A DNA stretch of 64,000 bases from Ailanthus altissimus (Eukaryota; Streptophyta; Magnoliopsida; Sapindales; Simaroubaceae), in contig OX327709.1 in the NCBI GenBank assembly GCA_946807835.1, positions 21,391,501 to 21,455,500 of the forward strand, written 5' to 3'. Below, piece after piece: positions 24,513-36,187 of the stretch; the stretch's first letter is position 1, and each line of letters opens with the position of its first letter. The notes beneath the pieces are model-generated. The model made no database searches and was not told the DNA's origin. It saw only the letters and a list, made by a program, of their open reading frames with translations. The translations under genes were made by a program, and so were the position numbers.

Positions 24513-26145
24513 AGAAAAAATGATATTTTAGTCCCTTATTTTATAATATATATCAATTTAATCTCTCATATTTTAATAATTACCACATTAATTCTGTCAT
24601 TAGAAGTTTACTATTAAATATTTACTTTTTTACTATTTTTATCATAATACCTTTAGTTAAATGTTTACCAATTATGTGACACATGTTATGACATATGTCA
24701 TCACTTAATTAGTTTAAATTTTTATTAAATATTTTTAAATTAAAAAATTAAAAATAGAATTACCACCATTGGCAGAAAATGGCGATCGACCGACCGCCAT
24801 TTTTCGGCGACATTCTAAAAATAAAGTTTGTTTAATTTTACATCATTTGACTCTATTTTTCTTGATTTACACAATAACAGAGTTATTGTTTGCAAAACAA
24901 AATACAAAAATTGTGGGAGAGGGATGTCAGCCACTACCTCTCACCGTCAAACAGGAGGGCGATGACTTGCACTGTTGCACCGCTCCTCCCCCTTTAACAG
25001 TGAGCGGCAGTGGCCGCCGCCCCTCTCCCACTAGTTTTTACTTTTTTCTGCATTTGTTTTGTAAAAAATGAGTCATGCCATTGTGTAAATAAAATAAAAA
25101 AATTAAGCGTAATGATATAAAATTTGGTCTTTATTAGTATCCCACTGTCACCGAAAAAGGGCGACCAGTGACTGTCGATCGCCCTTTTTTGACGATGTTG
25201 GACAATAAATGTATTAATTAATTATTTTTTATTTTATTTTTAAAAATATTTATTAGAAATATAAATTAATTACATGATGACATGTGCCATTTGTAACTAA
25301 TCATATTATGATAGGTGTCTTTTATTAATTAAATATATTTTTATTAATTTATTTCTAAAAAAAATTCTTTAAAAAATATCTATTAAATATATAAACTAAT
25401 TATATGATGACACGTGTTATTTGTAACTAATCATGACACGTGTTATTTATTAATTTACTTTTAAAAAACTTTCTTTAAAAAAATATTTATTAAACATATA
25501 AACCAATTATATGATAACACGTGTCATTTTTAACTAATCATATTATGACACGTGTCTTTTTATTAAAAATATATTTATTAATTTACTTTTTAAAATATTT
25601 ACTCCTTAAAAATATATATAATTAAAAATATCAACCAATTACACGATGACATGTGTCACTTATAACTAATCATATTATGACAAGTATTTTTTTATTAAAA
25701 ATATATTTATTAATTTACTTTTTAAAATATTATTTTTTCAAAAAATATTTATTACAAATATCTATCAATTACATGATGACACGTGTCATTTGTAACTAAT
25801 CATATTATGACACATGTCCTTTTATTTAAAATATATATTTATTAACTTATTTTTTAAAATATTTATTTTAAAAAAAATATATTTATTATAAATATTAACC
25901 AATTATATAATGACACATGTTATCATTAACTTATCATATTATGATACATGTTCTTTTTAAAAAAAAATTTAAACTGACATTTGGCCCTTTATTTTAGAAA
26001 TGACAAAAGTATTATTTTGCCATTAAAGAATACTTATTTAACAGTAACCTTTTTTCTGTAAAAATTAACGTGATAATTAAAAAAACATGAAAAATTAAAT
26101 TGGTAATATATCCATAAAATAAAAGACTAAAATGTAATTTTTTCT
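24513..26145. mobile_element. Mutator-like non-autonomous element with long inverted ends
   Basis: The left end (from about 24513) and the reverse complement of the right end (from about 26145) align for roughly 110 bp: both run AGAAAAAAT..., then ATTTTAGTC, then TTATTTTAT, TATAT, CAATTTAAT, TAATTA(C/T)CAC and TTACT(A/G)TTAAATA. Long inverted ends of this kind are typical of Mutator-like elements. The flanks hold only a weak possible duplication (AAATTTT against AAATTCT). Inside are a GC-rich block at 24770-25060, short hairpin-forming words such as GGCGATCGACCGACCGCC, a second GC patch at 25140-25200, and six tandem units. No transposase is present; the 100-codon frame at 24769-25071 has no recognised domain. 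Confidence 0.65.
25247..25960 (+). repeat. Tandem array of six units of about 105-135 bp with paired CACGTG cores
   Basis: Units begin near 25265, 25395, 25499, 25631, 25761 and 25895. Each carries AATTA(C/T)ATGATGACACGTGTCATTTGTAACTAATC-like sequence, in which two ACACGTGT-type palindromes flank a 20-25 bp AT spacer, followed by an A/T-rich tail. Some copies have lost one core (ACATGTGT, ACAAGTAT). CACGTG is the plant G-box core. Confidence 0.85.
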
Positions 26146-26227
26146 AAATTCTAACTATGTTTGTAAATATAGTATTATTGATTATTTTATATTTATTCGG
26201 TCTAATTTAACTTATTTTTATTCTAGC

Positions 26228-26359
26228 AATGATGACCCCTCTATAGCCAAACTCAACAAAAGTACTGAGGAAATGCTAGATAAGATTATGGGGATTATAG
26301 AAGTTATGCTTTGCTCAAAAGACAAGGCAGAACAAGGAGATTGCCCAAGGGGTTGGTGA
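26228..26359 (+). other. Short coding-like fragment, possible gag relic
   Basis: An open frame of 43 codons after a TTCTAG acceptor-like word. It contains KLNKSTEEMLDKIMGIIEVM, a charged helix of the type found in plant retrotransposon gag N-termini, and ends at TGA. No flanking exon or gag zinc knuckle is seen, so this is a weak call. Confidence 0.25.
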
Positions 26360-29289
26360 AACTAGTAATCCACAAAAAAGCATGATCGAGGGGTAGTTCT
26401 CGTGACACGAAGAGATATGCCAATTTGAAGATGATCAAATAGTCTTTAAGAGAGGGCAGATTCCCTCTCTTTTGAATGAAGAAAGTAAAATGAAGTAAAA
26501 AAAAAAAGTATTGTCACGCCATACCCCTTTACATGGAAACAGTCCCCTTCCTCCCAAGTGAAAATAACCCAACTTACAATCTCGCTTAGAATGCTTACGA
26601 AAGGACGTATCATCAAAGCGTTATTTTTGGCAATGCCCCCATGCTGTTATAATTATTGTTAATCAAGAAAAATAATTAATGGTAAAGATAAGATACACTT
26701 GAACAAAAAAAACCGTGTTCAAAAATCAAATAGATTGATGATAATATTGACTTAATCATTATCAATCTTTATCTCCAATTCCATTTTTTAAAAAGCAGAT
26801 AGATACAGCTAATTTCATTTACCTAGTCAATGGTACATAGTTTTTTCAAAGAAAATTTCACTTGCAATTCCAATTCCATAGTAATTATTCGTAATCTCGA
26901 ACTTTTGAAATTCAACACGGTAACGAGCATATTAATCTAATTTTTTTAGGTATATATGTATCAAATAAGCTAATTTACTTAGTTCCTTTTGAATCTTTTG
27001 CCAGTTTAGAAATTTTGAAAACTTTTACTTACTTTACCAGAAAAAAGTCAACTTCAAAATTTATCAATATTTTTATTCAACAGTTTTGAAAGAGTGGGAA
27101 AACAAAGACTTTGGGGCTGGCGTGGCAATTACAAGAAGCATTACAATCCAAGCTGTGCCGTGAGAAACTCAACCAATTACAAACCATAATCGGCCTTTGA
27201 CCATTTAGAATGAGAAATCGATTCTCTATATCTCCGAAAACCCAAAAAAAAAAAGAAGAATAAAGAATTAGAAATCAATCACAACAATATTGCTTTTTAT
27301 GTAAGCATTTGAAAAATCAGATATGTCCTAACGTTATTCTATTGACTAACAAGATCTTAATTTATCAAAGTTGTTGTTTTTGTCCCATCAACTTTAATCT
27401 ATTGTATTTATTATTTTTCCATTTACATGAGAATGATGATTTTATAAGGTTAAGAAAAAACGTTTTGGAGTTGTCATGTTATATGTCAGGTAAAATTCTG
27501 ACTAAATATATATATATATATATATATTTTTTCTTCTAATTTTCCAAGAGATAGATGAGAGTTGGTCGCTTGCCTTGGCTTCTAAGATTGTTCATGGAAC
27601 GTGTGTATTGAGTCAAAATCTTACTTAATTTCTACAATTTGCTTCACAGGATTCATTCTTCGCGTAACATATATGTAAAGTTGCTTCTTTTAAGCTATGT
27701 TGAGTATATTTTGAGTTCAACAACATACCATTCAAAATCAAAATTATTATGAGTACCTCTTATTTAATCATGAAAGATTATATTAACGCAATGTCAAAAA
27801 AAAATTCGATTTTTTACTATAATGGCTCATCACCTCAATAATAATAGAGTCGTAGATATCTCACTTTCCCAATTGAATTGGGTTTTGTGGAAGTAGAAAT
27901 TTCTCTTAAAATAAGAATTGAAAATTCATCTAGAAAGTTGGACGCAAAATTATGGACTGTGCAACAAGAAAACTTGTTTAGTAAAGATTTATTTAATTAT
28001 TTATATCAAATAAGTCCTAACCCTTATTAAAATATTTGAAATACTCTTTAGTATCAAAGTCAAATATTCTTAAAATATATTTTTATAGTCAAAATTCAAT
28101 ATCATAATGGTACTTTGGTAATTTAAGTAGGGGTTAATGAGATACTAAGCTACAAATCGTGTTCTCATTTGAATAAAAAGAGATTAAAACATGAAAATTC
28201 GGATACCCATATGATATTATCTTAACTATGAATTAAAGCATTGAAAGGCAGCTTAAGCCGTAAAATAAATGATAATGAAAAACGCGAACTAGAACAGGTG
28301 AAAAAAATTGGTCAGCAGGTGGTTACTGTGGGTAGATGTTGACTTTTTTTTTTTTTAATAAATTTAAATTAAGGATCATATACTGATATATGCATTATTC
28401 TATAATAATACGAAGCCACCTAGAATTGGTAAACAACGAAGCTATTGTGGGCCTAAAGGGACATCACCTAACAATTTAGTAATCACATCAGATGTTGATT
28501 AATACAATATCTTAACATTTTTTTAACAAATTCGACAATCTGAAAATTTTATTAATAAAAAAAAAGAGAATTATAAAGAAAAGATGGCTAAAACTAGTGA
28601 AACCAATAGTTAAGCGTTTCATTTGTAAATTTAAAGAGTATAAAATTAATATTCAAAGGAGATTGTAATCATTTTATAAAATTATTAAATTAAAGCTTAA
28701 GATTCGTCAGTTTATCTATATTACATTGCTCTCTTTAAAAGTATAATTAAATTTAAATTGCAAACGATTTATATAATTTTTACAATGTTGCCACTTATTA
28801 TTAAATTTTCGTAGAGGACATAATGTAAGTTTAAAAAAAGGATAAAATACTAAAATAAAGTTAAATTTTAAAATTATCTTATGTCATCCATGAGTAACAG
28901 CCATTCAAAGTTAAAATAATCTCTATTATTTTTGCAAAGTAAGTTGTCTCAATTTTTAAGAAACAAGAGAAGCCTCTTAAAAAGTACCAGTCTCATCCCT
29001 GAAGACTCCTCCACAAGCAGCTGTACCTGAGTTATCTTTTTAAAGTCTATCTGTGATGATCTTGATCCACCTCTGAGGAGAAAAAATTTAAAAGAGAACA
29101 GTAATTTTTAGAGCACGTATGAAATTAATCGGAATACTCAGATGATCTAATATAGAAATATCATCACCAAAAGTAAACTCAGGGCAAAAAGTAGTAAAAT
29201 AACGAATATAAGTAAGACAATCCGCCTTACGCCAAAGGAATTGAATCTCCGATTATTAAATCTAAGGCGATTTCGACTTCTTCAAATCA
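26360..29289. other. Gene-free AT-rich stretch
   Basis: A TA run at about 27506-27528 and several homopolymers. No recognised domain, tRNA or clear repeat. Confidence 0.5.
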
Positions 29290-29600
29290 AATAGAATAGA
29301 TAAACGGCTGACAACCTTCATAAGTTTAAAAGTTGGGGACTGAAATTTTTTGATAAAATCACTTTCCATAATTCCTTAACAGTTGAAATTGAAAGAAAGG
29401 TTTGTTTAAACATATGTGTGAACCATGCCCAAAGCTCTATAATTATAGGGTAACATACAAATAAGTGATCCACTATTTCAGTATCACTCAGACAAAATAA
29501 GCAAACTGTAACAATACAAATATCACGATACCATAATAATTCATCATTAGGAAGAAGGTTTTGAAGCAAATGCCACATAAAAATAGAAATTCTAAGTGAG
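29290..29600 (-). pseudogene. LINE relic: reverse-transcriptase zinc-binding tail
   Basis: An 86-codon minus-strand frame (29318-29578) reads MWHLLQNLLPNDELL..., then CLFCLSDTEIVDHLFVCYPI and ELWAWFTHMF. This is the layout of the zf-RVT domain at the C-terminus of plant non-LTR retrotransposons (W..L...LPT.D.L, C..C....E...HLF..C, LW.W). The rest of the LINE is not recognisable nearby. The next element begins 70 bp away. Confidence 0.75.
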
Positions 29601-29669
29601 AAAAAATTTTGTCAAAAATATAATAACGTCGAAGTTATTGAGAGTCTTTTGATAAAATTATAAATAAAA

Positions 29670-30558
29670 TTGTTAGAATTGGTGCTTCTAACAATTATGT
29701 ATGGACATAAATTGAGATGGATATTAAAAGGAGAGTTATTATAATGTTAAGTACATGTTGGATGTACAAGGGAGGAGTAAAATGAAAAGCTAGAAGAATG
29801 AATACTGTTCATGCGACAAGTACTGATCATGACGAGTACTGTTCATATAGCACTGTTAACGCGGTTTCTATTCACATAGCAACCTATAAATATTTTCTGT
29901 TTTAACTTAATTGACTTTTTAAAGTAGGATTAAGACTCCTACAAGTAAGGAATCTTATTTCGACTAAGTTTAGGGTTGTTAGGGATTTTATAAGCACTAT
30001 ATAAACTCTTGTAAACCCTTAGAGATAATCAAACATTTAAAGTTTTAAGATGTAAATATAAGAGAGAATAAAAGAGCAAAGTTGGTATTAAGTGTTAGGT
30101 GCACTAGGGTGTAACCTTTGAGAGTGTCATTGTTCTTGAGTGAACAAAATGAGTGCCATAGATCATTTGAGAGAGGCTCGGGCTATTTTTGTATTTCTTG
30201 GGTAAAATCTCTTATGGAGTGGGGTGAGAAATATTGAGAGGTCTTGTAAGATCATAATTATCTAGATAGATACTTAGATGTTTACAATAGGAGATATTAA
30301 TAGGTCATTTAAGATTATAGTGATGTAAGGCGATACTTAATGATTTGTTTAATAAAAAAAGTTAGATTATAAATTTTCATGAACGTAGGCGTATTGACCA
30401 AATCACTTATATCTTATATTTTGTAGTTTATATATTTATATATTTATTTTTATTGATGTGTTAATTTTATTTATTTATTAATTATTTGTGAATTATATCT
30501 TCTGTGCACACATGAAGTTCTTAAAATTTTAAATACCAAATTATAATGGTATTAAAAC
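29670..30558 (+). mobile_element. Copia LTR with primer-binding site relic
   Basis: Starts with TGTTAGAA, forming an 8-bp stem with TTCTAACA after seven bases. It contains a repeated TACTGTTCAT motif near 29800-29850 and a TATATAAAC TATA-like word near 29999, and is followed by TGGTATTAAAAC (30547-30558), a decayed form of the tRNA-Met primer-binding site TGGTATCAGAGC. The likely LTR end CA is at 30537-30538. The internal region and second LTR are not recognised, so this is a truncated element. Confidence 0.65.
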
Positions 30559-32418
30559 ACATAAAATCACATCAAAAAGAATTAACACAAAAGTTAATCT
30601 CTTAAAAAGATTAATGTTGAGACTGCACTCCCTCAACAAAAACAATAAACAAACATCATGGCATTTCGTCATCTAGGAGAAGAACAAAGCTTAGCTTTCT
30701 ATCAAACCAAATCAACATTAACAACTTCATTTAATAATGAAATGTTGGATTATAATATAATCCAACACCTTATAACGAGATAATTTAATTCTTTTCCGCT
30801 CATTAAATTAGTGGGGAATTAGGTACTTTACAATGATATTTTAAATTTTAAATTGCTTAAATCTTTAATTTTCACCGTATCTCTAAGAGAAAAACATTCA
30901 CACACAAATGAAAGTAGAGTGAGCAATTTTACTTTAGTAGAATAGTTTAACAAATGCACTTTTTTTCATCTGTGATGCGAGGTGTTTACTTCTCACCTTT
31001 GCATAAAAACAGATAGTTCAAACATATCTATGAATGTAATAGTCTTATGATGGATTTAGTTTTTACCTTGCAAAATTGCTCCTTCGGTCTTTATGTTTTT
31101 GTTGAAGTATTTACTAAGTTTTTAACATTTTAAAACTATCAATTACATCATTTAAGTACGAAAATGATCATGTTTCCAAAATAAAAATAGTAGAAACAAA
31201 GCCTTTAACGAATGTAAGTAATAATTTTTAAAATATTAAGATTAAATGAGTAATTTAAAAAAAATTAGATACTAAATTGTTAATTTTCCTTTTACCTTTA
31301 TATAAAAATATATGATTTTGATATATTTTTTCCATCCACATATACATGGATCTTATTTAACTTGTTATTAATGTTGTTATCTTTTTTTTAAGTGATATTT
31401 ATATTTAAAGAAAAAAGGGGAACATTTTGAGCAATCCCCTTAATGGTTTGCTATCTAATATTTTTAGTGACATTTATATTTAAAGAAAAAAAAAGAACAA
31501 AAAGAATGAGCAATTCTTTAATGGACTTTAAATGAACAAAATAGAATTTGAGAAGTGATACCAAAACCCTAATATAAATATGGAGTCATTCTGAACTTTG
31601 GGAAGAAGTTTACATATTTTGATATGTATATATATGAATAATTCAAAATAAATTTTGTGAGTAATATCAATCACTATATAATGAATAACCGTATAAATAC
31701 TGTGATTTTATAGTGTTAAAGAATAATGTCGAAGAAAATTTAATTAGACATCATCATAAGATAGTATCATTGATCATAAAATGAGTAACGTTGTCTATTA
31801 AATTATTCAATTAATAATGTTATATAGTTCACGTTTACATCTTCAAACGTGTAAATATTGAAAAAAAAAAACGTGCACGTATTTAAGAATTTCTATATAG
31901 ATAAAATCAGATAACTTTGAATTCATGTCATTATTTAGATTTTCAACTGCAAAATTTTTGTACTTAACTTGTCGAGACATTAGACATAATGATTTTAGTA
32001 TATGCATAAAGATTTCGATCGTTCTGTGTTAGCAATTGCGTGTTACCAAGAGAGATTGTGATAGAAAAATCATGAAAACGGGACAAATTGTTGATCAGTT
32101 TTTCACTTTTGTTTTCGTGGTTTATGCACGTCAAATCATCAGGGAAACAAAGACAAGACGTTAGAATTGTTTGATACGTATTTTATAAAATTGCACACAC
32201 CCTAACTTGTGTTAGGCCTTTGTTAGCGTTCCATCCTCACCGTCTTAATTTGCTGTGATTAGGTGAAAAGTTAGTAGCCTCCAAAACCAAAAGGGATTGA
32301 AACTCGGCTTCCTTTAGAGTTTAGACCTAATAATTAGTCAGAGAAATCTCATCTCGGCCATTATTGTTCATTTATTCACGTGTAAAAAGTCAAAATTTTC
32401 ACATCCGGTTTGAATTTA
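30559..32418. other. Gene-free stretch
   Basis: May begin with leader sequence of the adjoining Copia element. Positions 31390-31510 hold a short duplicated phrase (AGTGA(T/C)ATTTATATTTAAAGAAAAAA, then GAGCAAT). Nothing else recognised. Confidence 0.5.
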
Positions 32419-33256
32419 GGGAAATTTTTTAAAATAGTCCAAATTAAGGAGTTTTAACTTTTTTAACCTCCGATTTAAATTTTTAATTATTTTAAACAAC
32501 CTCATTAATTTTAGACAAAAGTACCCTCCGCATATATATAATTTGACCGGCCAAAAAATACACACTCACTCTCACATCTTTCTAGCCAAAATCGTGCCAA
32601 AAAAATACAAAAAAGAATCCCACCATCATTTGAACGGAACAATTATTGAAATATTCATAAACAAAAAGATAAGATGGATTTATTTTTTAAATGATTACTT
32701 ATATTGTAATGTAATGTTGGGATGTGTTGTAATTTTTAAATTGAATATAGATTTGTTCGAAACATATATTGAATCGTTGGAAACAAGTTTTTATGTAAAT
32801 AAAACATATTGATTAACGGTGATGAGATAAAAAAAACCTAAAAATTTTAAGAATCCCATCGCGCAAATTGAACTAGGGCGATAGGATCCTATCCCTTCAG
32901 TTCTATAGTGTGATAATATTTATATAGCACGATAAGATTTATATGGCGCGATAGGATATGGCAGCGCAATAAGATCCTATTGCGCCATATAAATCTTATC
33001 ACAACTCAAAATCTTTTTTTGTTATTGTCGTTGTGAATTTCACTATCGTTGTCAACTGTCGTTCGTCACCACTTAAGAGAGATAAGTTTTTGAGAATTTA
33101 AGAGAGATAAAAATGAGTGGTTTGAGATGTATATATATATAAATGAATAGGGTATTATGGTTCAAAATGAATGAATTTGATTAACAGTTAGATAATTTAA
33201 ATTAGAGGCCAAAAAAATTAAGGCCCCTTAAAAAAGGTTATTTTCAAAAATTTCTC
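32419..33256. mobile_element. 838-bp Mutator-like element with inverted ends and decayed target duplication
   Basis: The first 120 bp and the reverse complement of the last 120 bp align with about four fifths identity by eye, starting GGGAAATTTTTT against GAGAAATTTTTG. Flanking 10-mers TTTGAATTTA (32409-32418) and TTTGAACTTT (33257-33266) agree at eight positions, consistent with a 9-10 bp Mutator-type duplication. The interior has no transposase and carries an almost perfect hairpin at 32931-33000 and related GCGATAGGATCCTATC words. This is a non-autonomous, MITE-like element. Confidence 0.8.
32931..33000. repeat. 27-bp inverted repeat (hairpin) inside the element
   Basis: Arms 32931-32957 and 32974-33000 pair with a single mismatch around a 16-base loop; the arm begins GATAAGATTTATATGGCGC. 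A transcript would fold into a long stem, like a small-RNA precursor. Confidence 0.9.
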
Positions 33257-35930
33257 TTTGAACTTTGAATGATTTAAGTCGGATGTATGTAACCATACAT
33301 GCATATTATATGTAATCTTTAAACTCAACTCAAGTTATTATATTTAATTTTGCTATATTATTTTTCAACTTGTGAATCCTTATTAAATATTAACATTCAA
33401 GTTGTGCCTAAGTTCACCATCTCCCCCCCCCCCCCCCCCCCCCCTTTTTTTTATTTTCTCAAACTTTAAAAAAAAAATTATTTTAAGGTCATACATTTAA
33501 GTTGAGTTAGATCAAGCCTTAGCAATAACAATATTTAGGTTTAGGGTAATGGTATTTTTACCATATATTTTGTGTAATAATACCTCATTTAATAATATGA
33601 TTTTATTAAAATTTTAATATATTGCACATGCATTTTAATAATTTTCAAATATCTTTAACTTCATTAATATATTACAAAAGGAATCTTAATATTACTAATA
33701 TTAATGTACTATAAATTAACCTTCCTAATCTTTTTGCATCCAATGCTTGCCTTAGCAGTATAACCTATACACCATTTCACTCAAGTCAAGAGTTTGAATC
33801 CTAATAGGGACTATGAAGTTTAGTTTTTATTCATCTAATATTGGGAGGTGGATTTAAATTGTCTCTCTCTAGTGTTGATAGGTAGTTATTGGATTGGTAG
33901 AAAATTATTTGACAGATTTGAATTGTTGGTATTCTTTAGAATTCTTTAAAATTTGTAATGTAATTAATATTTGAGACTTGAAATTTGTAACGTGATAAAT
34001 GTATTTAAAAAAAACTTTATAATTTTTTTTCTTTTTTCTTTCCACCAAAAACTTATCGAACAAATCTATCACATATAGGTTTTTGGATTAAAAAAATATT
34101 TAAATTTACATTTTTCTTTCATGTATCTCTTATTTCTCCATTACCTTAAAAAAATTATTTTACATATATTTAAAAATATATTTTGAATTAAGAAAAGATT
34201 CAAGATACATAAAAAAAAATTAAAGTTTATGTGGTAAAAGACTCACTAAAACATATAATAAGTATCAAATTAATACTTATTTATATCTTTAGTTTTTTAT
34301 TTCATATAAAGTTAAAATCGTAATTTTTTTTAAAATTAAAAGAATAGTAAAATTAAATATGGGGAAAAATATCACCACCCTTGAGTTTATTTATCCATGC
34401 CCAGCCCACACAAGCTTGACATTAGGAGGTCGCCACTAGTCGAGCTGAAGTTGTTTAACACAGCCTTTAAAGGAGTGTTATTAAATGTCCTCCACTTTAG
34501 GGGGTAGCCACGTAAGGCCCAACACAAAATGGGCGTTGATGGACTCGAGTCAGCCCACGCTGCAATTGTAGAGTTTTCCCGCCACTCTTATAGTTGGAGT
34601 CAACTTACAATTCACAAACATCATTGTCCCATCTTTTCATCAAAACGCCTTTGTTGGTTAGATGAAGAGTAAAATTACCCATCTAACCTTACCTGTATTC
34701 TTGTCGTTGCAATTTGTTATATTTCTACAAGGAATCACAAAGAAAAATTTCACATGATCAAAATAAACTATACTATACAAATTAACGTGACGTTAATGTA
34801 TAATATTTTTTAACTTTATTAATTTTAATATTTTATTCAACTAACAGTTGAATGCTAAAATCAATTTATATAATATAATTTATAAAAACTTAATGTAAAA
34901 TAATAGATTTATTATTTTTAGACACATCAATTATAAACTATAAGTGTTGATTGGAAAATTTAGTTTTCTAAGTCAATAAATTTTAAATTTTTTTTTTTTA
35001 TGGGAACGTCACTTGGGTTTTATTAAATTGAATTATGATAAGCGTAATTTACATAAAGTAGCTTGAATATTTTCTTGATAAAAAATGAAAAAATTTATTT
35101 AAGGTCTCGCCGATAATGATGTCAACAACAACCCTCCAATACTTAAATCGATATCTAAAGAATATGAAACAATTCAAAGTGTTTAGATTTTAAAAAATGA
35201 CATTGTCCCTTAATGTTGTTTTCTTTTCTCTTTTTTATAATTAATTATTATTTATGTAAATCTCGAAATTTATGTTCAGAAGATCAAACCATTTTTTTTT
35301 TAATTTATCGATCAAAGTGATTGAGATCTGTATTTTAAACTATTTTTCTTAGAGGTGGTATATGCTAAAAATAGTAAATAATTTCCTTATAAGATCGTGC
35401 ACTGAGTTTAGTCTGCTTGAATTTTGAGATTTGTTTTTCAAGTTTGGAGGATTCAGAGCTCCAGGACAAATTTTATTCTGCTGGGGGTTTGGGAGTTGTT
35501 TGAAATATCTTATAGTACTTTAAAGAGAGCTACCAGGGGTTTGGAAGCTGGGTGGGATATTGTGGCAAAAGTGCCTAGTAGAGAATTGCTTGAGGTTTGG
35601 AAGTAATTTAGGATATTGTGACAGAGGTACCTTAGAAAGAGCTGCTCGAATTATTTAGACAACACTTTGACCAATTAAGGCAAATGGTGATTTACTTAGA
35701 CTGATCTTTAGGGATAGCCCACATTCTTTATTTTGGGCTGATGAGCTTAACTTGGGTTCATCTAATTTTCAAGGTGGAATAGTAAATAATATAACTATAA
35801 ATATAAATGTGATCTAATTTTTTAGTGATTTATTTCGGCCAATTTTTGAATAATAATTTTTATTTACGTGATACTTAAATTTTCACTAAAAGGAAGTTAA
35901 TAACTATATATATATATATATGTATATATA
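33257..35930. other. Gene-free stretch upstream of the MYB gene
   Basis: Holds the C22 tract (33423-33444), a GC-richer patch at 34370-34620 without a frame, and a patch at 35420-35660 where GGATATTGTG(A/G)CA(A/G)A(A/G)GT(A/G)CC occurs twice about 60 bp apart. None matches a known gene. Confidence 0.5.
33423..33444. repeat. C22 homopolymer followed by T8
   Basis: Twenty-two consecutive C, directly followed by eight T. The complementary strand is a G22 run. Exact length may be a sequencing estimate. Confidence 0.9.
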
Positions 35931-35982
35931 TAGAATTCTATGAAGGGTAAATTTGGTAGAATTCTATGAAGGGTAAATTTGG
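35931..35982 (+). repeat. Perfect 26-bp tandem duplication upstream of the MYB gene
   Basis: The 26-mer beginning TAGAATTCTATGAAGGGTAA is repeated head to tail with no difference, right after a TA-rich run (35906-35930). It ends about 205 bp before the MYB start codon. Confidence 0.95.
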
Positions 35983-36187
35983 TAATCAAATTGGGCCGTA
36001 TCAGTAATTGCAAGAGAACAATCAGGGTAAAACAGGTAGTATGAAAGGAATTTTCGAAACAGTTGCCCTATGAATCTAATCAGCTGTCTTTACATCAAAC
36101 TAACAGTTAAAAGTTGAAGTCCAGTTCCCAACAAACAAAACATTCAAATTACAAAATTTGAAAACCAACAAAAATATACATTTATAT

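Noticed and set aside
31050..31310. Possible small inverted-end element
   Set aside because: The ends align only weakly over A/T-rich sequence and no target duplication is seen.
32543..32812. 89-codon plus-strand frame
   Set aside because: Falls within the non-autonomous inverted-end element; AT-rich and without domain.
36158..36187. Upstream extension of the MYB reading frame
   Set aside because: The extension begins at TTG, not ATG; the first in-frame ATG is at 36188.
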